Assembly: GCF_025370775.1 (NCBI RefSeq)
Contig: NZ_JAMXEX010000002.1
Span: forward strand, 434,001-498,000
Reading direction: 5' to 3'
Length of the DNA: 64,000 nt
From: Ancylothrix sp. D3o
GTDB taxonomy: Bacteria > Cyanobacteriota > Cyanobacteriia > Cyanobacteriales > Oscillatoriaceae
This document shows, piece by piece, positions 37,726 to 48,000 of this stretch (position 1 is the stretch's first letter; every line of letters begins with the position of its first letter). The notes beneath the pieces were generated by a model. That model was not told where the DNA came from, did not search any database, and worked only from the letters and a program-made list of their open reading frames with translations. The position numbers and the translations under genes are program-made.

Positions 37726-38739
37726 TTAAAAATGTTGAAATCCCTGGTTGAGATTCAGTTCTCGGTCGGGGATTTTTCCATTTTTTGAAGTTAAATAAAT
37801 GCCTGGTTTTGAGGTAATTTCTCCAATAATTTCACAGCCTTTTAAAGTTGCTGCGAGTTGTTGGGCGATGGGTGCCGGTAAGCACAAAACTAATTCAAAA
37901 TCTTCGCCGCCATATAATGCCCAGTTTAAGGCTTGTTCGGGGGAAACAAGTTTGTTTAAAGCTTGGGGAATGGGGATTTTTTCGGCGTAAATTTTGGCTC
38001 CAAGGTTGCTGTTTTGGCAAATTTGAATAACTGCATCGGCTAAACCGTCGCTGCTATCCATACCGGCAAGGGGGAGTGGTGAAAAGGTGGATAAGATATG
38101 CCACAGTTGGGGGAGGATGTCGAGTCTGGGGATGGGGCGCCGGTGTGCTTGAATTAGGGTATTTTTTTCTTGCGGTGTGAGGTTTTCTGCGAGTTGAGTA
38201 TTTAATAATATTTCTAAACCGGCTTTGGAGGCGCCGTGCGGGCCGGTGACAACGATAAGATATCCTGGTTGAGCGTTACTGCGGCGAATGGTAAACTCTG
38301 GGTTAACTTGTCCAAAGGCTGTAATCGAAATTGTAATGATGGGTGAGCGAACGATATCTCCACCGGCAATAATTGTGTTGTATGGTTGCAGACAAGAAAG
38401 CATTCCTTGGTAAAGGCGTTCTACCCAGTTAACGGGGGTGGTGTTGGGGAGTGCTAAACCAACGGTAATGGCGAGGGGTGTGGCACCCATTGCGGCAAGA
38501 TCAGATAAATTGGCAGCACCGGCTCGCCAGCCGGCATCTTCTGGGGAGGTTGTGATGTCGCTGAAGTGTACTTTATCTACAAGGATATCTGTGGTGACGG
38601 CGAGTGATTGATTCGCTTTAATATCGAGTATTGCTGCGTCATCGCCTACGATATTTGCCGGACAGAATTTTTGTAATTTTTTAAGCAGTCCTTGTTCTCC
38701 GATGTCTTTAATTTGTTGCTCTTGATTTTGTTGAGTCAC
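37726..38739 (-). CDS. thiL: Thiamine-monophosphate kinase
   Basis: ThiL phosphorylates thiamine monophosphate to the active cofactor TPP. The 337-residue protein has the PurM-like pattern: GDDAAILD, TTDILVDKVHF, GWRAGAANLSDLAAMGA, GMDSSDGLADA and LYGGEDFELV. Start GTG at 38739 without a strong ribosome binding site. It converges with gap2. thiE and thiS lie 14 kb away, so thiamine genes are scattered in this region. Confidence 0.95.
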   Translation of the reverse strand: MTQQNQEQQIKDIGEQGLLKKLQKFCPANIVGDDAAILDIKANQSLAVTTDILVDKVHFSDITTSPEDAGWRAGAANLSDLAAMGATPLAITVGLALPNTTPVNWVERLYQGMLSCLQPYNTIIAGGDIVRSPIITISITAFGQVNPEFTIRRSNAQPGYLIVVTGPHGASKAGLEILLNTQLAENLTPQEKNTLIQAHRRPIPRLDILPQLWHILSTFSPLPLAGMDSSDGLADAVIQICQNSNLGAKIYAEKIPIPQALNKLVSPEQALNWALYGGEDFELVLCLPAPIAQQLAATLKGCEIIGEITSKPGIYLTSKNGKIPDRELNLNQGFQHF

Positions 38740-38885
38740 GGATTTTAATCTTGGTAATTTTTGATAGAATTTTTAATAGGAGAGCCGATTTATTTAAGGT
38801 TGCTTAAATAGCCTTTCACCCTTGCGAGTGTAAAAGCAAAGCTTTGGCATCCACCGGCCCCAAAGATAGGGGGGTGGCTGATAGT

Positions 38886-39170
38886 TTAGAGTTTAGGAAA
38901 ACAATAATAGGTATTACCGTCTTCATCAACTTCTAAAGAAGCGTTAAAAACTTTGGCTTGATTTTCTAAATACTGACGAGCGATTTGGGCATCAACTTTT
39001 GCAGCGGCTGCGAGTTGAATCAAAGAAATATTACTATTTTGGGTTTCCAGAAGCCGGTAGAAAGTTGTTTGTAATTGTTGTTGTTGCTGACCGGCTTTCA
39101 GGGAGTTAACAATACCGAGAGTAACAAAAGCGCCGGTGCTGAGAAATAACAAAATTTCTATTATTTGCAT
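38886..39170 (-). CDS. Small membrane-anchored protein with winged-helix-like C-terminus
   Basis: A 94-residue protein: one N-terminal transmembrane segment (about 2-22), a glutamine-rich turn and a C-terminal domain SLIQLAAAAKVDAQIARQYLENQA followed by DEDGNTYYCFPKL, which reads like a small winged helix with a beta wing. It resembles conserved cyanobacterial hypothetical proteins, but I cannot name it. The ATG at 39170 begins at the membrane segment; an upstream start would add 20 residues without support. Its upstream neighbour is the palindrome at 39215 and then the cyclophilin gene. Confidence 0.65.
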   Translation of the reverse strand: MQIIEILLFLSTGAFVTLGIVNSLKAGQQQQQLQTTFYRLLETQNSNISLIQLAAAAKVDAQIARQYLENQAKVFNASLEVDEDGNTYYCFPKL

Positions 39171-39214
39171 AAGTAAAGATAAAATAACATACCTATCAAA
39201 TTTTAACAAAAAAA

Positions 39215-39231
39215 GGTGGGCTATGCCCACC
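39215..39231. repeat. 17-bp palindrome GGTGGGC-TAT-GCCCACC, copy 1
   Basis: Perfect seven-base arms with a TAT loop; an identical 17-mer occurs at 62106-62122. Confidence 0.85.
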
Positions 39232-39260
39232 CTACGAAAAAGATTAAGTTGACAAAGAAA

Positions 39261-40358
39261 TTAGGAGTTTTGGGGTTGGATTAAATTATCGGCACCTCGG
39301 ACAACTTTAGCGGAGGTAATTTTATCGCCTTTTTTGATTTTTTCGAGGACATCTTTGCCGTCAACCACATAACCAAAAACGGCATACCGGCCATCGAGTA
39401 AATTTAAACCGGCCGGTGTTAACTCTGGCTCAAACAAGAAAAAGAAAAACTGAGAAGAACCGCCATTTGGCTCAGGTTCAGGACGCGCCATTGCGACGGT
39501 ACCATAGGCAGAGAAAGGCAAAACAGGCTGAGCACGATAAAGACCAACATCTTCAAAAATTGTGCCATAAAGAGGTTCCTTTTCACCTTGCACCAAAATT
39601 TCTAAAGGAATGTTGCGATATTTGCCAGTTTTGGGGTCAATAAAACCTTCATCCGGGCCGGTGGGGTCGCCGGTTTGCAAAGCATAAGACTCTTCCGAAC
39701 GAATAAACTCTAAACCATCATAAAAACCGCGCTGAACTAAATCAACAAAATTACCTGCGGTTACGGGTGCGCTGTAACCATCAACCACCAGAGTAATTGG
39801 GCCCTTATCGGTGGCTATTTCAACGGTAGCCCGGCCTAAAAGTTGGGGAAGGTTGTTATATTCTTCGGGGACTTGGAAGGGGAAATCTTTCACCATTAAG
39901 CCTTCGAGATCGCCGACTAATAGTAATAAATTGCTGCGTTGAATCCAAGTTTGCTCTTTATCTTTGGCTTCTGCTACTTGTTGTAAAGATGTTAAGGCTT
40001 GATTGATTTCAGCGATGAGTGCTTCTGCTTGGGATTTTTTCTCATCAGGAACACTGGAGAGCAAATCTTGAGGCTTATTGATAATTCTTTGAGCATCGCT
40101 AACATCTCTTTTAACAGCACTCCAGCGCCGGTTGGCCCGCAGTTGTTCAGAAATATCTTCTATGCTTTTCTGTAGTTTTCGCACCGGCTTGTTGTCGAGG
40201 GGGAGGGCATATCGTAACAAAGCCCTGCCGTCTGTGATAGCATTGCCGGCGGGCAAGCCGTAATCTCGTTTGTCTGCGGCTGCACTGAGTCCTAACGACA
40301 GAGTGATGGCTAGTACGGCTGCGATCATTGTTTTTAGCCAGCGTTTGAATTGATTCAT
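39261..40358 (-). CDS. Lumenal cyclophilin-type peptidyl-prolyl isomerase, CYP38/TLP40-like
   Basis: A 365-residue protein with a signal peptide (MIAAVLAITLSLGLSAAA, about 10-28), an N-terminal helical domain (about 50-170) and a C-terminal cyclophilin domain (TDKGPITLVVDGYSAPVTAGNFVDLV, and LLDGRYAVFGYVVDG). This two-part layout is that of the thylakoid-lumen cyclophilin CYP38/TLP40, needed for photosystem II assembly and linked to regulation of dephosphorylation in plants. Cyclophilin active residues appear altered, as in CYP38. The ATG at 40358 is used, since an in-frame GTG 60 bp upstream would place residues before the signal. Confidence 0.9.
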   Translation of the reverse strand: MNQFKRWLKTMIAAVLAITLSLGLSAAADKRDYGLPAGNAITDGRALLRYALPLDNKPVRKLQKSIEDISEQLRANRRWSAVKRDVSDAQRIINKPQDLLSSVPDEKKSQAEALIAEINQALTSLQQVAEAKDKEQTWIQRSNLLLLVGDLEGLMVKDFPFQVPEEYNNLPQLLGRATVEIATDKGPITLVVDGYSAPVTAGNFVDLVQRGFYDGLEFIRSEESYALQTGDPTGPDEGFIDPKTGKYRNIPLEILVQGEKEPLYGTIFEDVGLYRAQPVLPFSAYGTVAMARPEPEPNGGSSQFFFFLFEPELTPAGLNLLDGRYAVFGYVVDGKDVLEKIKKGDKITSAKVVRGADNLIQPQNS

Positions 40359-40563
40359 GCTTTTCTTATGTAGGGAGACAGGGTTTTGAAAAAAGGCTGG
40401 GTGGAGATGTGATCCCACAACTTTCCACCTTCAACATCTTGCCATAGTGCCGTCACGGTCGAATCGTAGGCAGTGGGTGTGGATGGTTTTGCCGGGAATG
40501 TGTCAGCGTTCGTGCCGCAATCGAGGTAAAATGAAATGCCGATTGTATGCCCATGCAAGATAA

Positions 40564-41121
40564 ATGATTTCCAGTAATGATTTTCGCCCCGGTGTAACTA
40601 TTGTTTTAGATGATAACGTTTGGCGGGTTGTTGAATTCCTGCACGTCAAACCTGGTAAAGGTGCTGCCTTTGTTCGTACTAAGTTGAAAAATGTGCAAAC
40701 GGGTAGCGTTGTTGAGCGGACGTTTCGAGCCGGTGAAACGGTACCGCAAGCGACTTTAGAAAAGAATACGATGCAGCACACCTACAAAGAAAGTGAAAGC
40801 TTCGTGTTTATGGATATGGCAAGTTACGAAGAAGCGACCCTTAGCTCTGCACAAATTGGGCCTGGTGTCAAGTACCTCAAGGAAGGGATGGAAGTTAACG
40901 TCGTCCGTTGGGGTGAGCAGATTTTAGAAGTTGAGTTGCCTAACTCGGTGATTTTGGAAGTGGTGGAAACTGATCCGGGTGTCAAAGGTGATACGGCGAC
41001 CGGCGGAAGTAAACCGGCCAAGTTAGAAACCGGCGCTCAAATTCAGGTGCCTTTGTTTATTTCGGTTGGTGAAAAAATTCGCATCGATACGCGAGATGAT
41101 TCTTATTTAGGACGGGCCTAA
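40564..41121 (+). CDS. efp: Elongation factor P
   Basis: EF-P relieves ribosome stalling at polyproline. The 185-residue protein has the tRNA-mimic three-domain form, with [15 protein letters not shown] holding the loop lysine (about residue 32) and the C-terminal signature ending [10 protein letters not shown]. No epmA/epmB or ymfI-type gene for lysine modification is adjacent. accB follows in the same direction 216 bp later, the usual cyanobacterial arrangement. Confidence 0.96.
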   Translation: MISSNDFRPGVTIVLDDNVWRVVEFLHVKPGKGAAFVRTKLKNVQTGSVVERTFRAGETVPQATLEKNTMQHTYKESESFVFMDMASYEEATLSSAQIGPGVKYLKEGMEVNVVRWGEQILEVELPNSVILEVVETDPGVKGDTATGGSKPAKLETGAQIQVPLFISVGEKIRIDTRDDSYLGRA

Positions 41122-41337
41122 GCGTTTGTCTGGGGGGGGGTTGCCGCCCGAATTCAGGCAACTTTCCATTTTCTTTATTAAGGGCTGCGCGGGCTGAGGC
41201 AGCATGATGTAGTTTTGTCTCTGGCGAGTTCGCAGGGGGAAGAAGCGAAGGTCAAGAAAAAACTTTAATGTCTGGAATGTCTAAGTTTGGCGTAGCAGCC
41301 GATCATCTGTTGAATATATAAAAGGATTGCAATATCT

Positions 41338-41832
41338 GTGCAACTGGACTTAAAAGAAATCCGCGAATTGTTAGCGGCTTTAGATCAGACTGATATCTCA
41401 GAACTGATGTTAAAAAGCGGCGATTTTGAATTGACGGTGCGTAAAAATAGCCATTCTGTAGAGGTTCATCCGCCGGAGTCTGGGCCGGCAGAGGTGCGGT
41501 TGTCAGCGCCACCAGCACCGGTGGTTTCTCCTGAACCGTCCCCGGCCATAGCTGCTCAGCCTTCTGCTGGGCCGCCGGCTTCTGATAAAAAGCTGGTGGA
41601 TGTGATGTCACCGATGGTGGGGACGTTTTACCGTGCGCCGGCGCCGGATGAGCCGCCGTTTGTGGAAGTTGGAGATCGCATTACCACCGGCTCGACGGTG
41701 TGTATTATTGAGGCGATGAAGTTGATGAATGAAATTGATGCCGAGGTTTCCGGTACGGTGGTGGAAATTTTGGGCAAAAATGGTGCGCCGGTCGAGTATG
41801 GTCAAGTTTTGATGCGGATCAAGGTTGATTAA
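41338..41832 (+). CDS. accB: Biotin carboxyl carrier protein of acetyl-CoA carboxylase
   Basis: The 164-residue BCCP carries biotin on the lysine of [10 protein letters not shown] (in the C-terminal biotinyl domain). The N-terminal [21 protein letters not shown] and a Pro/Ala-rich linker are typical. It supplies malonyl-CoA for fatty acid synthesis with AccA, AccC and AccD, which are not in the window. The start is GTG at 41338, with AAGGA upstream. It follows efp. Confidence 0.95.
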   Translation: MQLDLKEIRELLAALDQTDISELMLKSGDFELTVRKNSHSVEVHPPESGPAEVRLSAPPAPVVSPEPSPAIAAQPSAGPPASDKKLVDVMSPMVGTFYRAPAPDEPPFVEVGDRITTGSTVCIIEAMKLMNEIDAEVSGTVVEILGKNGAPVEYGQVLMRIKVD

Positions 41833-42155
41833 GGTTGGGGGGGGAGTTAATTTTTAGGGCCAAATGGTAGGGACACACAGCCTGCTGTGTCTCTACAAAG
41901 TTTTGTTGCAAATATTATTTAGATTGATATTATTTTCTTGACGTTGGTTTTAGGGTGTGATAGAGGAAATGTTAAAAAAAAATCAGGAAATGTTGCAAAA
42001 TTTAATCGCTGGCGGGCCAAAATTTCCAAATCAAGAGATTAATTTCTAAAGTTGATACAAAACTTAAAATTAGCTGCAATGAAAGTTAAAAATAGAGAGT
42101 AAATCGCTGTATTGGCATAGACTGGTTCACTGCTAAAATTTGGGGATCAGTCCTG
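41833..42155. other. Spacer between accB and the ArsR gene with a small palindrome
   Basis: About 320 bp. An imperfect inverted repeat, TAGGGACACACAG...CTGTGTCTCTA (41867-41895), fits the short palindromic elements common in cyanobacteria and could act as an accB terminator. No gene seen; the rest is AT-rich and must carry the ArsR promoter. Confidence 0.45.
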
Positions 42156-42524
42156 GTGATGGTTGATCCGATGAAATCAGCGCAGCCTGTCCCTCAAGAA
42201 GTTGTCCAGCAAGTTGCTGATTATTTCAGTATCTTGAGTGAGCCGATGCGGCTCAAGATTTTAAACTTACTGCGCGACGGTGAGAAATGTGTACAAGAGT
42301 TGGTGGAGGCTACCGAAACTAGCCAAGCCAATGTCTCGAAGCATCTGAAAGTGATGCTACAAGCGGGTATTCTCAGCCGACGAACTGAAGGTACTTCTGC
42401 TTATTATCGTGTGGAAGATGGCTTGATTTTTGAGTTGTGTAATTTGGTGTGCGACCGGCTGGCCACGAGAATTGAGCAGCAAGCTCAGCATTTTCGGGCT
42501 TTTACGTTGTCTTCTAAGGAGTAG
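42156..42524 (+). CDS. ArsR/SmtB family transcriptional regulator
   Basis: A 122-residue winged-helix protein: SEPMRLKILNLLRDGEKCVQELVEATETSQANVSKHL with the recognition helix and RTEGTSAYYRVED wing. Three cysteines (about 45, 95 and 99) could be metal or redox/sulfide sensing sites, but their spacing does not match a sensor I can name. Starts GTG 42156 or ATG 42159 are equivalent. The downstream convergent gene is a GerMN protein; no obvious target operon is next to it. Confidence 0.92.
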   Translation: MMVDPMKSAQPVPQEVVQQVADYFSILSEPMRLKILNLLRDGEKCVQELVEATETSQANVSKHLKVMLQAGILSRRTEGTSAYYRVEDGLIFELCNLVCDRLATRIEQQAQHFRAFTLSSKE

Positions 42525-42635
42525 CTAAAGGGGGTGAAATCTAAATTTCTCTTTCCTAGCCGAGGCCGGCTGGATGCCGTGCAGTGGGGGTTGGTTGGCA
42601 CGGCATCCAATAAATGACAGTTGACGGCCAAAAAA

Positions 42636-43310
42636 TTAAAGCGAGAAGTCCTTTTCAAAGGTTTGGCGAGTCAGGGGCACCGGCACGACTAAACCTTCAC
42701 CGCCTAAAACTTCGAGGGGTTTACCATCGACGGAGAGCCAGACTTGGGCGTTGGGGTCTGTGCTTGTGGCGGTGTAGAGGACTTGGGCTAAACGAGAAAT
42801 CATTGCAGCACTCCCGCCGCCGGTTTTGAATTCGGGGGATAAGTCAACGTGGATGCCATCGTTTTTAACGCTGACGGAGTTGATTTTGGTGCCTTGGGGG
42901 ATGCTGCTAAAGGTGCCGCTGGGGGGGCTAGTTAAAAGCGTGTTGAAGGCGGTTTGCAGGCTATCTGCGGGTTTTTCTGTTTTGGTGGTGGCGATGGGCA
43001 CGGGTACTAATTCCGTACTGGTGCCGCTGTCTTTTAGCCAATAAACTTTTGCTGTTTGTTGAGCGGTTGGTTGGGCCGGTTTTGCTGTTTCGGTGGGTTG
43101 AACGGCGCTGGGTGGGGGGGTGACGGGTATTTGTACCGGCGTTTGGGTGGGGGTAATGGGGGTTGAAATTTGGTTGTTTGTTGTTTGGGTGGTTTTGTTG
43201 TTGGATAGCAACCAGGCTGCACCACCACCGCCGACTAATAAAACGGCTAGGATGGCGGCGATGGCGCTGCTGGGTGGCCGGCGGGTTGGTTGTTGTTGTT
43301 GTTCTTCCAT
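42636..43310 (-). CDS. Exported GerMN-domain protein
   Basis: A 224-residue protein with an N-terminal transmembrane anchor (SSAIAAILAVLLVGGGGAAWLL, about 12-33), a Pro/Thr/Gln-rich linker (about 40-90) and a C-terminal GerMN-like domain (KVYWLKDSGTSTELVPVPI, and INSVSVKNDGIHVDLSPEF). GerMN domains occur in spore germination and other envelope proteins and are thought to bind ligands or partners. The ATG at 43310 is supported by AAAAGGAGA upstream; the longer frame is not. Probably periplasmic. Confidence 0.85.
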   Translation of the reverse strand: MEEQQQQPTRRPPSSAIAAILAVLLVGGGGAAWLLSNNKTTQTTNNQISTPITPTQTPVQIPVTPPPSAVQPTETAKPAQPTAQQTAKVYWLKDSGTSTELVPVPIATTKTEKPADSLQTAFNTLLTSPPSGTFSSIPQGTKINSVSVKNDGIHVDLSPEFKTGGGSAAMISRLAQVLYTATSTDPNAQVWLSVDGKPLEVLGGEGLVVPVPLTRQTFEKDFSL

Positions 43311-43455
43311 GAATTTGTGTCTCCTTTTGGGGATTATTGGGTGTTTGGCGGTGCTTTCTGGCTTCTTTACTATAGCTATGAGGAGCGTCCGGTCATTTTT
43401 GGGAGTGGAAAACAAGGAAAAGCTGGTCTGTTTTTATTACTTCACGGTGGCGGGT

Positions 43456-44262
43456 TTAGTTTCCTGTTTGCGGGTTGGGTTTGGCTTGGACAAAGGCGGC
43501 TATTTCTAACTGTTCTGGGGTGAGGTTTAGTTTTAGGAATCTTAGCAAAATTTGGGTATTTTGGATGTTTTGAATGTCGAGGCGGCTGTTTATTCGTTGG
43601 GTTAGGGTGTTGACGAGTCTGGGTGGGGCTGGTTCGTTGTTGGCTAATATGCTTAGGTCGGTTAATTGTAGTTTTCCTTGGTTGAGGGTGAGGGCTGTTT
43701 CAATGTCGAGGTTAAGGCGTTCTGGGTAGCCTTTTTCTTGAATTTCTACGAGTAATTTAAGGCGGTTGTTTTCTAAGAATTCTAGGCGGGGGTTGAGGAT
43801 TTCGTAGCGTTGTATTTGCTCGGTTTGGGCTAAGTCGGCGATGCTGGTGGTTAGGTTTTTGAGCCGGTTTGTGATTTGGGGAGATTGTAGGGCGCGGTTG
43901 ATGTCTTCTGGGGTTAATACTATGCGAATGCCTGCGTTTAGGGGGGATTTCAGGGCTGATAAATCTAGGTTTTGTCGGGACTGTCGCAGTTTTTGAATGT
44001 CGATGTTTAGGGGGTCTGTTTCTATTTCGAGGGTGTCGATGCGGATGTCTTGTTTTAAGTATAATCCTCTGCCGGCAATTCTAATTCGATCTACTTTTCC
44101 TTGGATGAGTTGAAAGCTGGGGGTGTTGTCGATGCGGACTTGTAATTGTTCGACGCTTTCAAGTTGATTGCGAATGGCTTTTTCGGCGGCGCTGTCTGCG
44201 ATGAAGCCGACGGGGGAAATGATGGTTAGGATGAGTGAGAGGAGGATGCTTAAAATTTCCAT
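43456..44262 (-). CDS. DUF2993 (LmeA-like) exported lipid-binding protein
   Basis: The 268-residue protein begins with a hydrophobic signal (ILSILLSLILTIISPVGF) and continues with the DUF2993 pattern: SVEQLQVRIDNTPSFQLIQGKVDRIRIAGRGL and LNAGIRIVLTPEDINRAL. LmeA-like proteins are phospholipid-binding and act in the envelope; in cyanobacteria the role is unknown. It lies 145 bp upstream of the GerMN gene on the same strand, so the two may be co-transcribed. Confidence 0.85.
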   Translation of the reverse strand: MEILSILLSLILTIISPVGFIADSAAEKAIRNQLESVEQLQVRIDNTPSFQLIQGKVDRIRIAGRGLYLKQDIRIDTLEIETDPLNIDIQKLRQSRQNLDLSALKSPLNAGIRIVLTPEDINRALQSPQITNRLKNLTTSIADLAQTEQIQRYEILNPRLEFLENNRLKLLVEIQEKGYPERLNLDIETALTLNQGKLQLTDLSILANNEPAPPRLVNTLTQRINSRLDIQNIQNTQILLRFLKLNLTPEQLEIAAFVQAKPNPQTGN

Positions 44263-45075
44263 TTTTAAGGTTTAGGTTTGTTGATTTATCTGGGAGGTGT
44301 GTTAATTTTAGCCTGGCTTTGAGATGTTTGGCTGCGGGTTTGTTGGTAAAGATTTCTAGGGCTTGATGTGGGGCTTTTCGGCAAGTAAATGGGTGATAAT
44401 TTGGGCTGGGGGTTTTTGATGTTTTTTGCCTAATTTGCTGAGAATAAAGTTTTGGTTTTTGTTGCGTCTGTGCTGGGGGTTTTGGGGGTGCCGGTGTGAC
44501 TAAATATCATTTTGAGCAAAATTATAGCGGTTTTTAGTTGGATGAAGTAGACAAAGCTGTTATAAAAACGCGGTTTATTTTAGAAAGGGGCTTTTTTTCC
44601 TGAGCATAACTCGTGGCCTTTTGATGGGAATATATAGAAAAAACAAGGCTCAAAATTGAAAGGAGTTTGTTTAGGATAGATGGGCGGTAAATAAAGTTAT
44701 TGTAGGTGTATATAGGTTGAGGCTTTTTTGTTAAATCCGATACCAAATTCCAAAAACATAAGGTAGTTTTTTTTTGGTTCAGACTCCTTGATTTTTGATG
44801 ACGAAGGTAATTTGATTATTTTTTTTAAAGGGAAAAATTATAATAGCAATCTCTAGGGTTATAATTTGAAGCATAGAGTAAGCGAGAAATTAGGGTGCCG
44901 GTCAAAAAAAAGTGAAGCCGCTGCGAATCGAGCCTACATAAAAGCAGAATTTGCTTGATAATGGTTCCCTGAGAGGCCGGTTTATTGAAGTGAGCTTTAT
45001 AAAAATTTTACAAACGAGAAGGCTGATTTGTAAAGTTTTTACATAAAAGTTAAAAGAAGGAGAAAAATATAACTT
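44263..45075. other. 813-bp spacer upstream of the transporter-kinase gene
   Basis: No gene supported. It is AT-rich, with TATAAT at 44839-44844 but no well-spaced -35 box, and AAGGAG at 45056-45061 ahead of the ATG. A 70-codon minus frame (44534-44746) is an AT-rich artefact. This large leader could carry regulatory elements for the sensor genes. Confidence 0.4.
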
Positions 45076-48000
45076 ATGAAAAATTTTTCATCACAAAAAG
45101 TTGTAAAAGCCAGACGCGATTATAACAGTTGGGTGGCGACGGAAAGTTTAGAAGATTATGCGCTGCGGTATGCGCCAAAATCTTTTAGGAAGTGGTCAGA
45201 ATTTTTAGTTGCTAATACGGCGATAGGGGGAATTTCTTTTTTGGCGCTAGAAGCGATTGGCGGTTCTCTGGCAATTAACTACGGGTTTGCTAATTCTTTT
45301 TGGGCAATTGTGGTGGTGGGGGCGATTATTTTTTTGGCTGGCTTGCCAATTTGTTATTATGCAGCTAAATATAATATTGATATGGATTTGCTGACGCGGG
45401 GGGCCGGTTTTGGTTATATTGGTTCGACGATTACATCGCTGATTTATGCTTCTTTTACGTTTATTTTTTTCGCGTTGGAAGCGGCGATTATGGCTCAAGC
45501 TTTGGATTTGTATTTTCACTTGCCTTTGGCTTGGGGTTATGTAATTTGTTCGCTGATTATTATTCCGCTGGTATTTTTTGGGGTAACGCTGATTAACCAG
45601 TTGCAATTTTGGACGCAGCCAATATGGTTAACGTTGATGATTTTACCTTATATTTTTGTTCTTTATAAAGATCCAACTGCTTTTTCAAATTGGGTAAATT
45701 TTGCAGGAAAATCAGAAAGCGGCGCAAGTTTTAGTTGGTTGCTTTTTGGTTCAGCGGCTACGGTGTCGTTTTCATTAATTGCTCAATTGGGCGAACAAGT
45801 GGATTATTTGCGGTTTTTGCCTGATTTGAAGGAAGATAATAAGTTTCAGTGGTGGACAGCGGTAATTTTAGCCGGCCCTGGGTGGATTATTTTAGGGGGT
45901 GCAAAGCAGCTTGGGGGGGCATTTTTGGCTTCTTTGGCGATTAATCATGGTGTGGATTTTGCGAAGGCAAAAGAGCCGATTCAAATGTATTTAGCCGGCT
46001 ATAGTGATGTGTTTGATAATCCGGCGGTGGTGATGTCTGTGGCGGTGTTTTTTGTAATTATTTCTCAAATTAAAATTAATGTGACAAATGCTTATGCCGG
46101 CTCTTTGGCGTGGTCAAATTTCTTTTCGCGGTTAACGCATAGTCATCCGGGGCGAGTGGTTTGGTTGGTTTTTAATGTGGCGATTTCGCTATTGCTAATG
46201 GAGTTGGGGGTTTTTGAAACTTTGGATGCGGTGTTGGGGCTGTATTCTAATGTGGCAATTGCTTGGGTGGGGGCTTTGGTGGCGGATTTAGTTGTTAATA
46301 AACCGGTTGGTTTAAGTCCTTCTTATATTGAGTTTAAAAGAGCGTATTTATATAATATTAATCCGGTTGGTTTTGGCTCGATGTTGGTGGGTTCGGGGGT
46401 GGCAATTGCTGCTTTTTTGGGGTTTTTTGGCAGTGATATTAAAGCGTTTTCGCCTTTTATTGCGCTGGTTGTAGCTTTTGTTTTGTCGCCGGTTATTGCG
46501 GTTATTACGAAAGGGAAATATTACATTGCTAGAGAAAATATTTATGCGAATACAGAAGCTTTATCTCCTGTTTTGGTGACGGGGGAGGAGAGGGGAGAAG
46601 AGGGCTTTGTTTTGCTTAATCAAAAAGCTTTGCGTTGCTGCGTGTGCGAGAATGAATATGAGCCGGCGGATATGGCTTTTTGTCCGGTTTATGATGGGCA
46701 AATTTGTTCGCTTTGCTGTTCGCTGGATGCTCGCTGTCACGATGCTTGTAAGGAAGAGATGGGGAGCGTTCAACATCCGGTAGAGTTTATTTATCAGGCA
46801 ACTTTTAGAGAAAAAATTTCGCCAATTTTGGGAGCGAGGCTGATTAAATATTTGGGGATATTTTTACCGGCATCTGGATTTGCCGGGGCAATTTTTGGGG
46901 TTATTTATTATCAAGCTGCGGGGATACCGGAAATGCTGCCGGTGGTTTCGCGGCAATTATTGGAAACGTTTTTAAAGTTATATGCAACGCTGGTTATTGT
47001 GATTGGAATTACGGCGTGGTGGGTGGTGTTGGCGGAAGAAAGCCGGCAGTTGGCAGAAGAAGAATTAGATAAGCAAAATTTGCAATTGCAACAAGAAATA
47101 AAAGAGCGTTTACAAGTCGAAGAAGCGCTGCGAAAGTCGGAAAAAGATTTGAAAAAAGCGAAAGAAACGGCGGATGCGGCGAATAAGGCAAAAAGCGAAT
47201 TTTTGGCGAATATGAGCCATGAATTGAGAACGCCTTTGAATGGAATTTTGGGCTATGCACAAATTCTGCAAAAGTCCAAAACCATGACACAAAAAGAATT
47301 GGATGGAGTCAGGATTATTAATCAGTGTGGTTCGCATTTGCTGACGGTGCTTAATGATATTTTGGATTTGTCAAAAATTGAAGCGAGAAAGATGGAATTG
47401 CACCCGGAAACTTTTTATTTGCCTTCGTTGTTGATGGGGGTGGTGGAAATTTGCAGAATTCGGGCAGAGCAAAAGGATATTGCCTTTGGTTACCGGGTTT
47501 TAAGTTCTCTGCCTTCCTATATGCTAGGAGATGAAAAACGTTTGCGGCAAGTGTTGATTAATTTATTGGGAAATGCAATTAAATTTACAGAGAAAGGTGG
47601 GGTAACTTTTGGGGTGAAAGTGTTGGGAGTTGATGTTAAAAATGATGGAGGGAAGGAAGAAAAAGTTTATACAATTCGCTTTGAAGTTGAAGACACCGGC
47701 GCGGGAATAGATGCTGAACAATTGTCAAAGATATTTTTGCCGTTTGAGCAAGTGGGTGAGACTAGGCGACAAAGTGAAGGCACCGGCTTGGGATTGGCAA
47801 TTAGCCAAAAAATTGTAACGATGATGGGGAGCAAAATTGAGGTAAAAAGTAAATTGGGAGAAGGGAGTATTTTTTGGTTAGATTTACAGTTAGTGGAGGT
47901 GGCAGAACATGGTAGAGAAAAGGTAGCAGTAAATAAAATAATTAGTGGATACACCGGCCAAAAGTTGAAAATTTTAGTGGTGGATGATCGCTGGGAAAAT

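Noticed and set aside
44534-44746. 70-codon minus frame in the large spacer
   Set aside because: Hydrophobic/AT composition only, no ribosome binding site and no similarity to known small proteins.
46561-46776. Separate small protein over the cysteine module
   Set aside because: The minus frame is a shadow; the Cys-rich code reads correctly only in the plus frame of the transporter-kinase.
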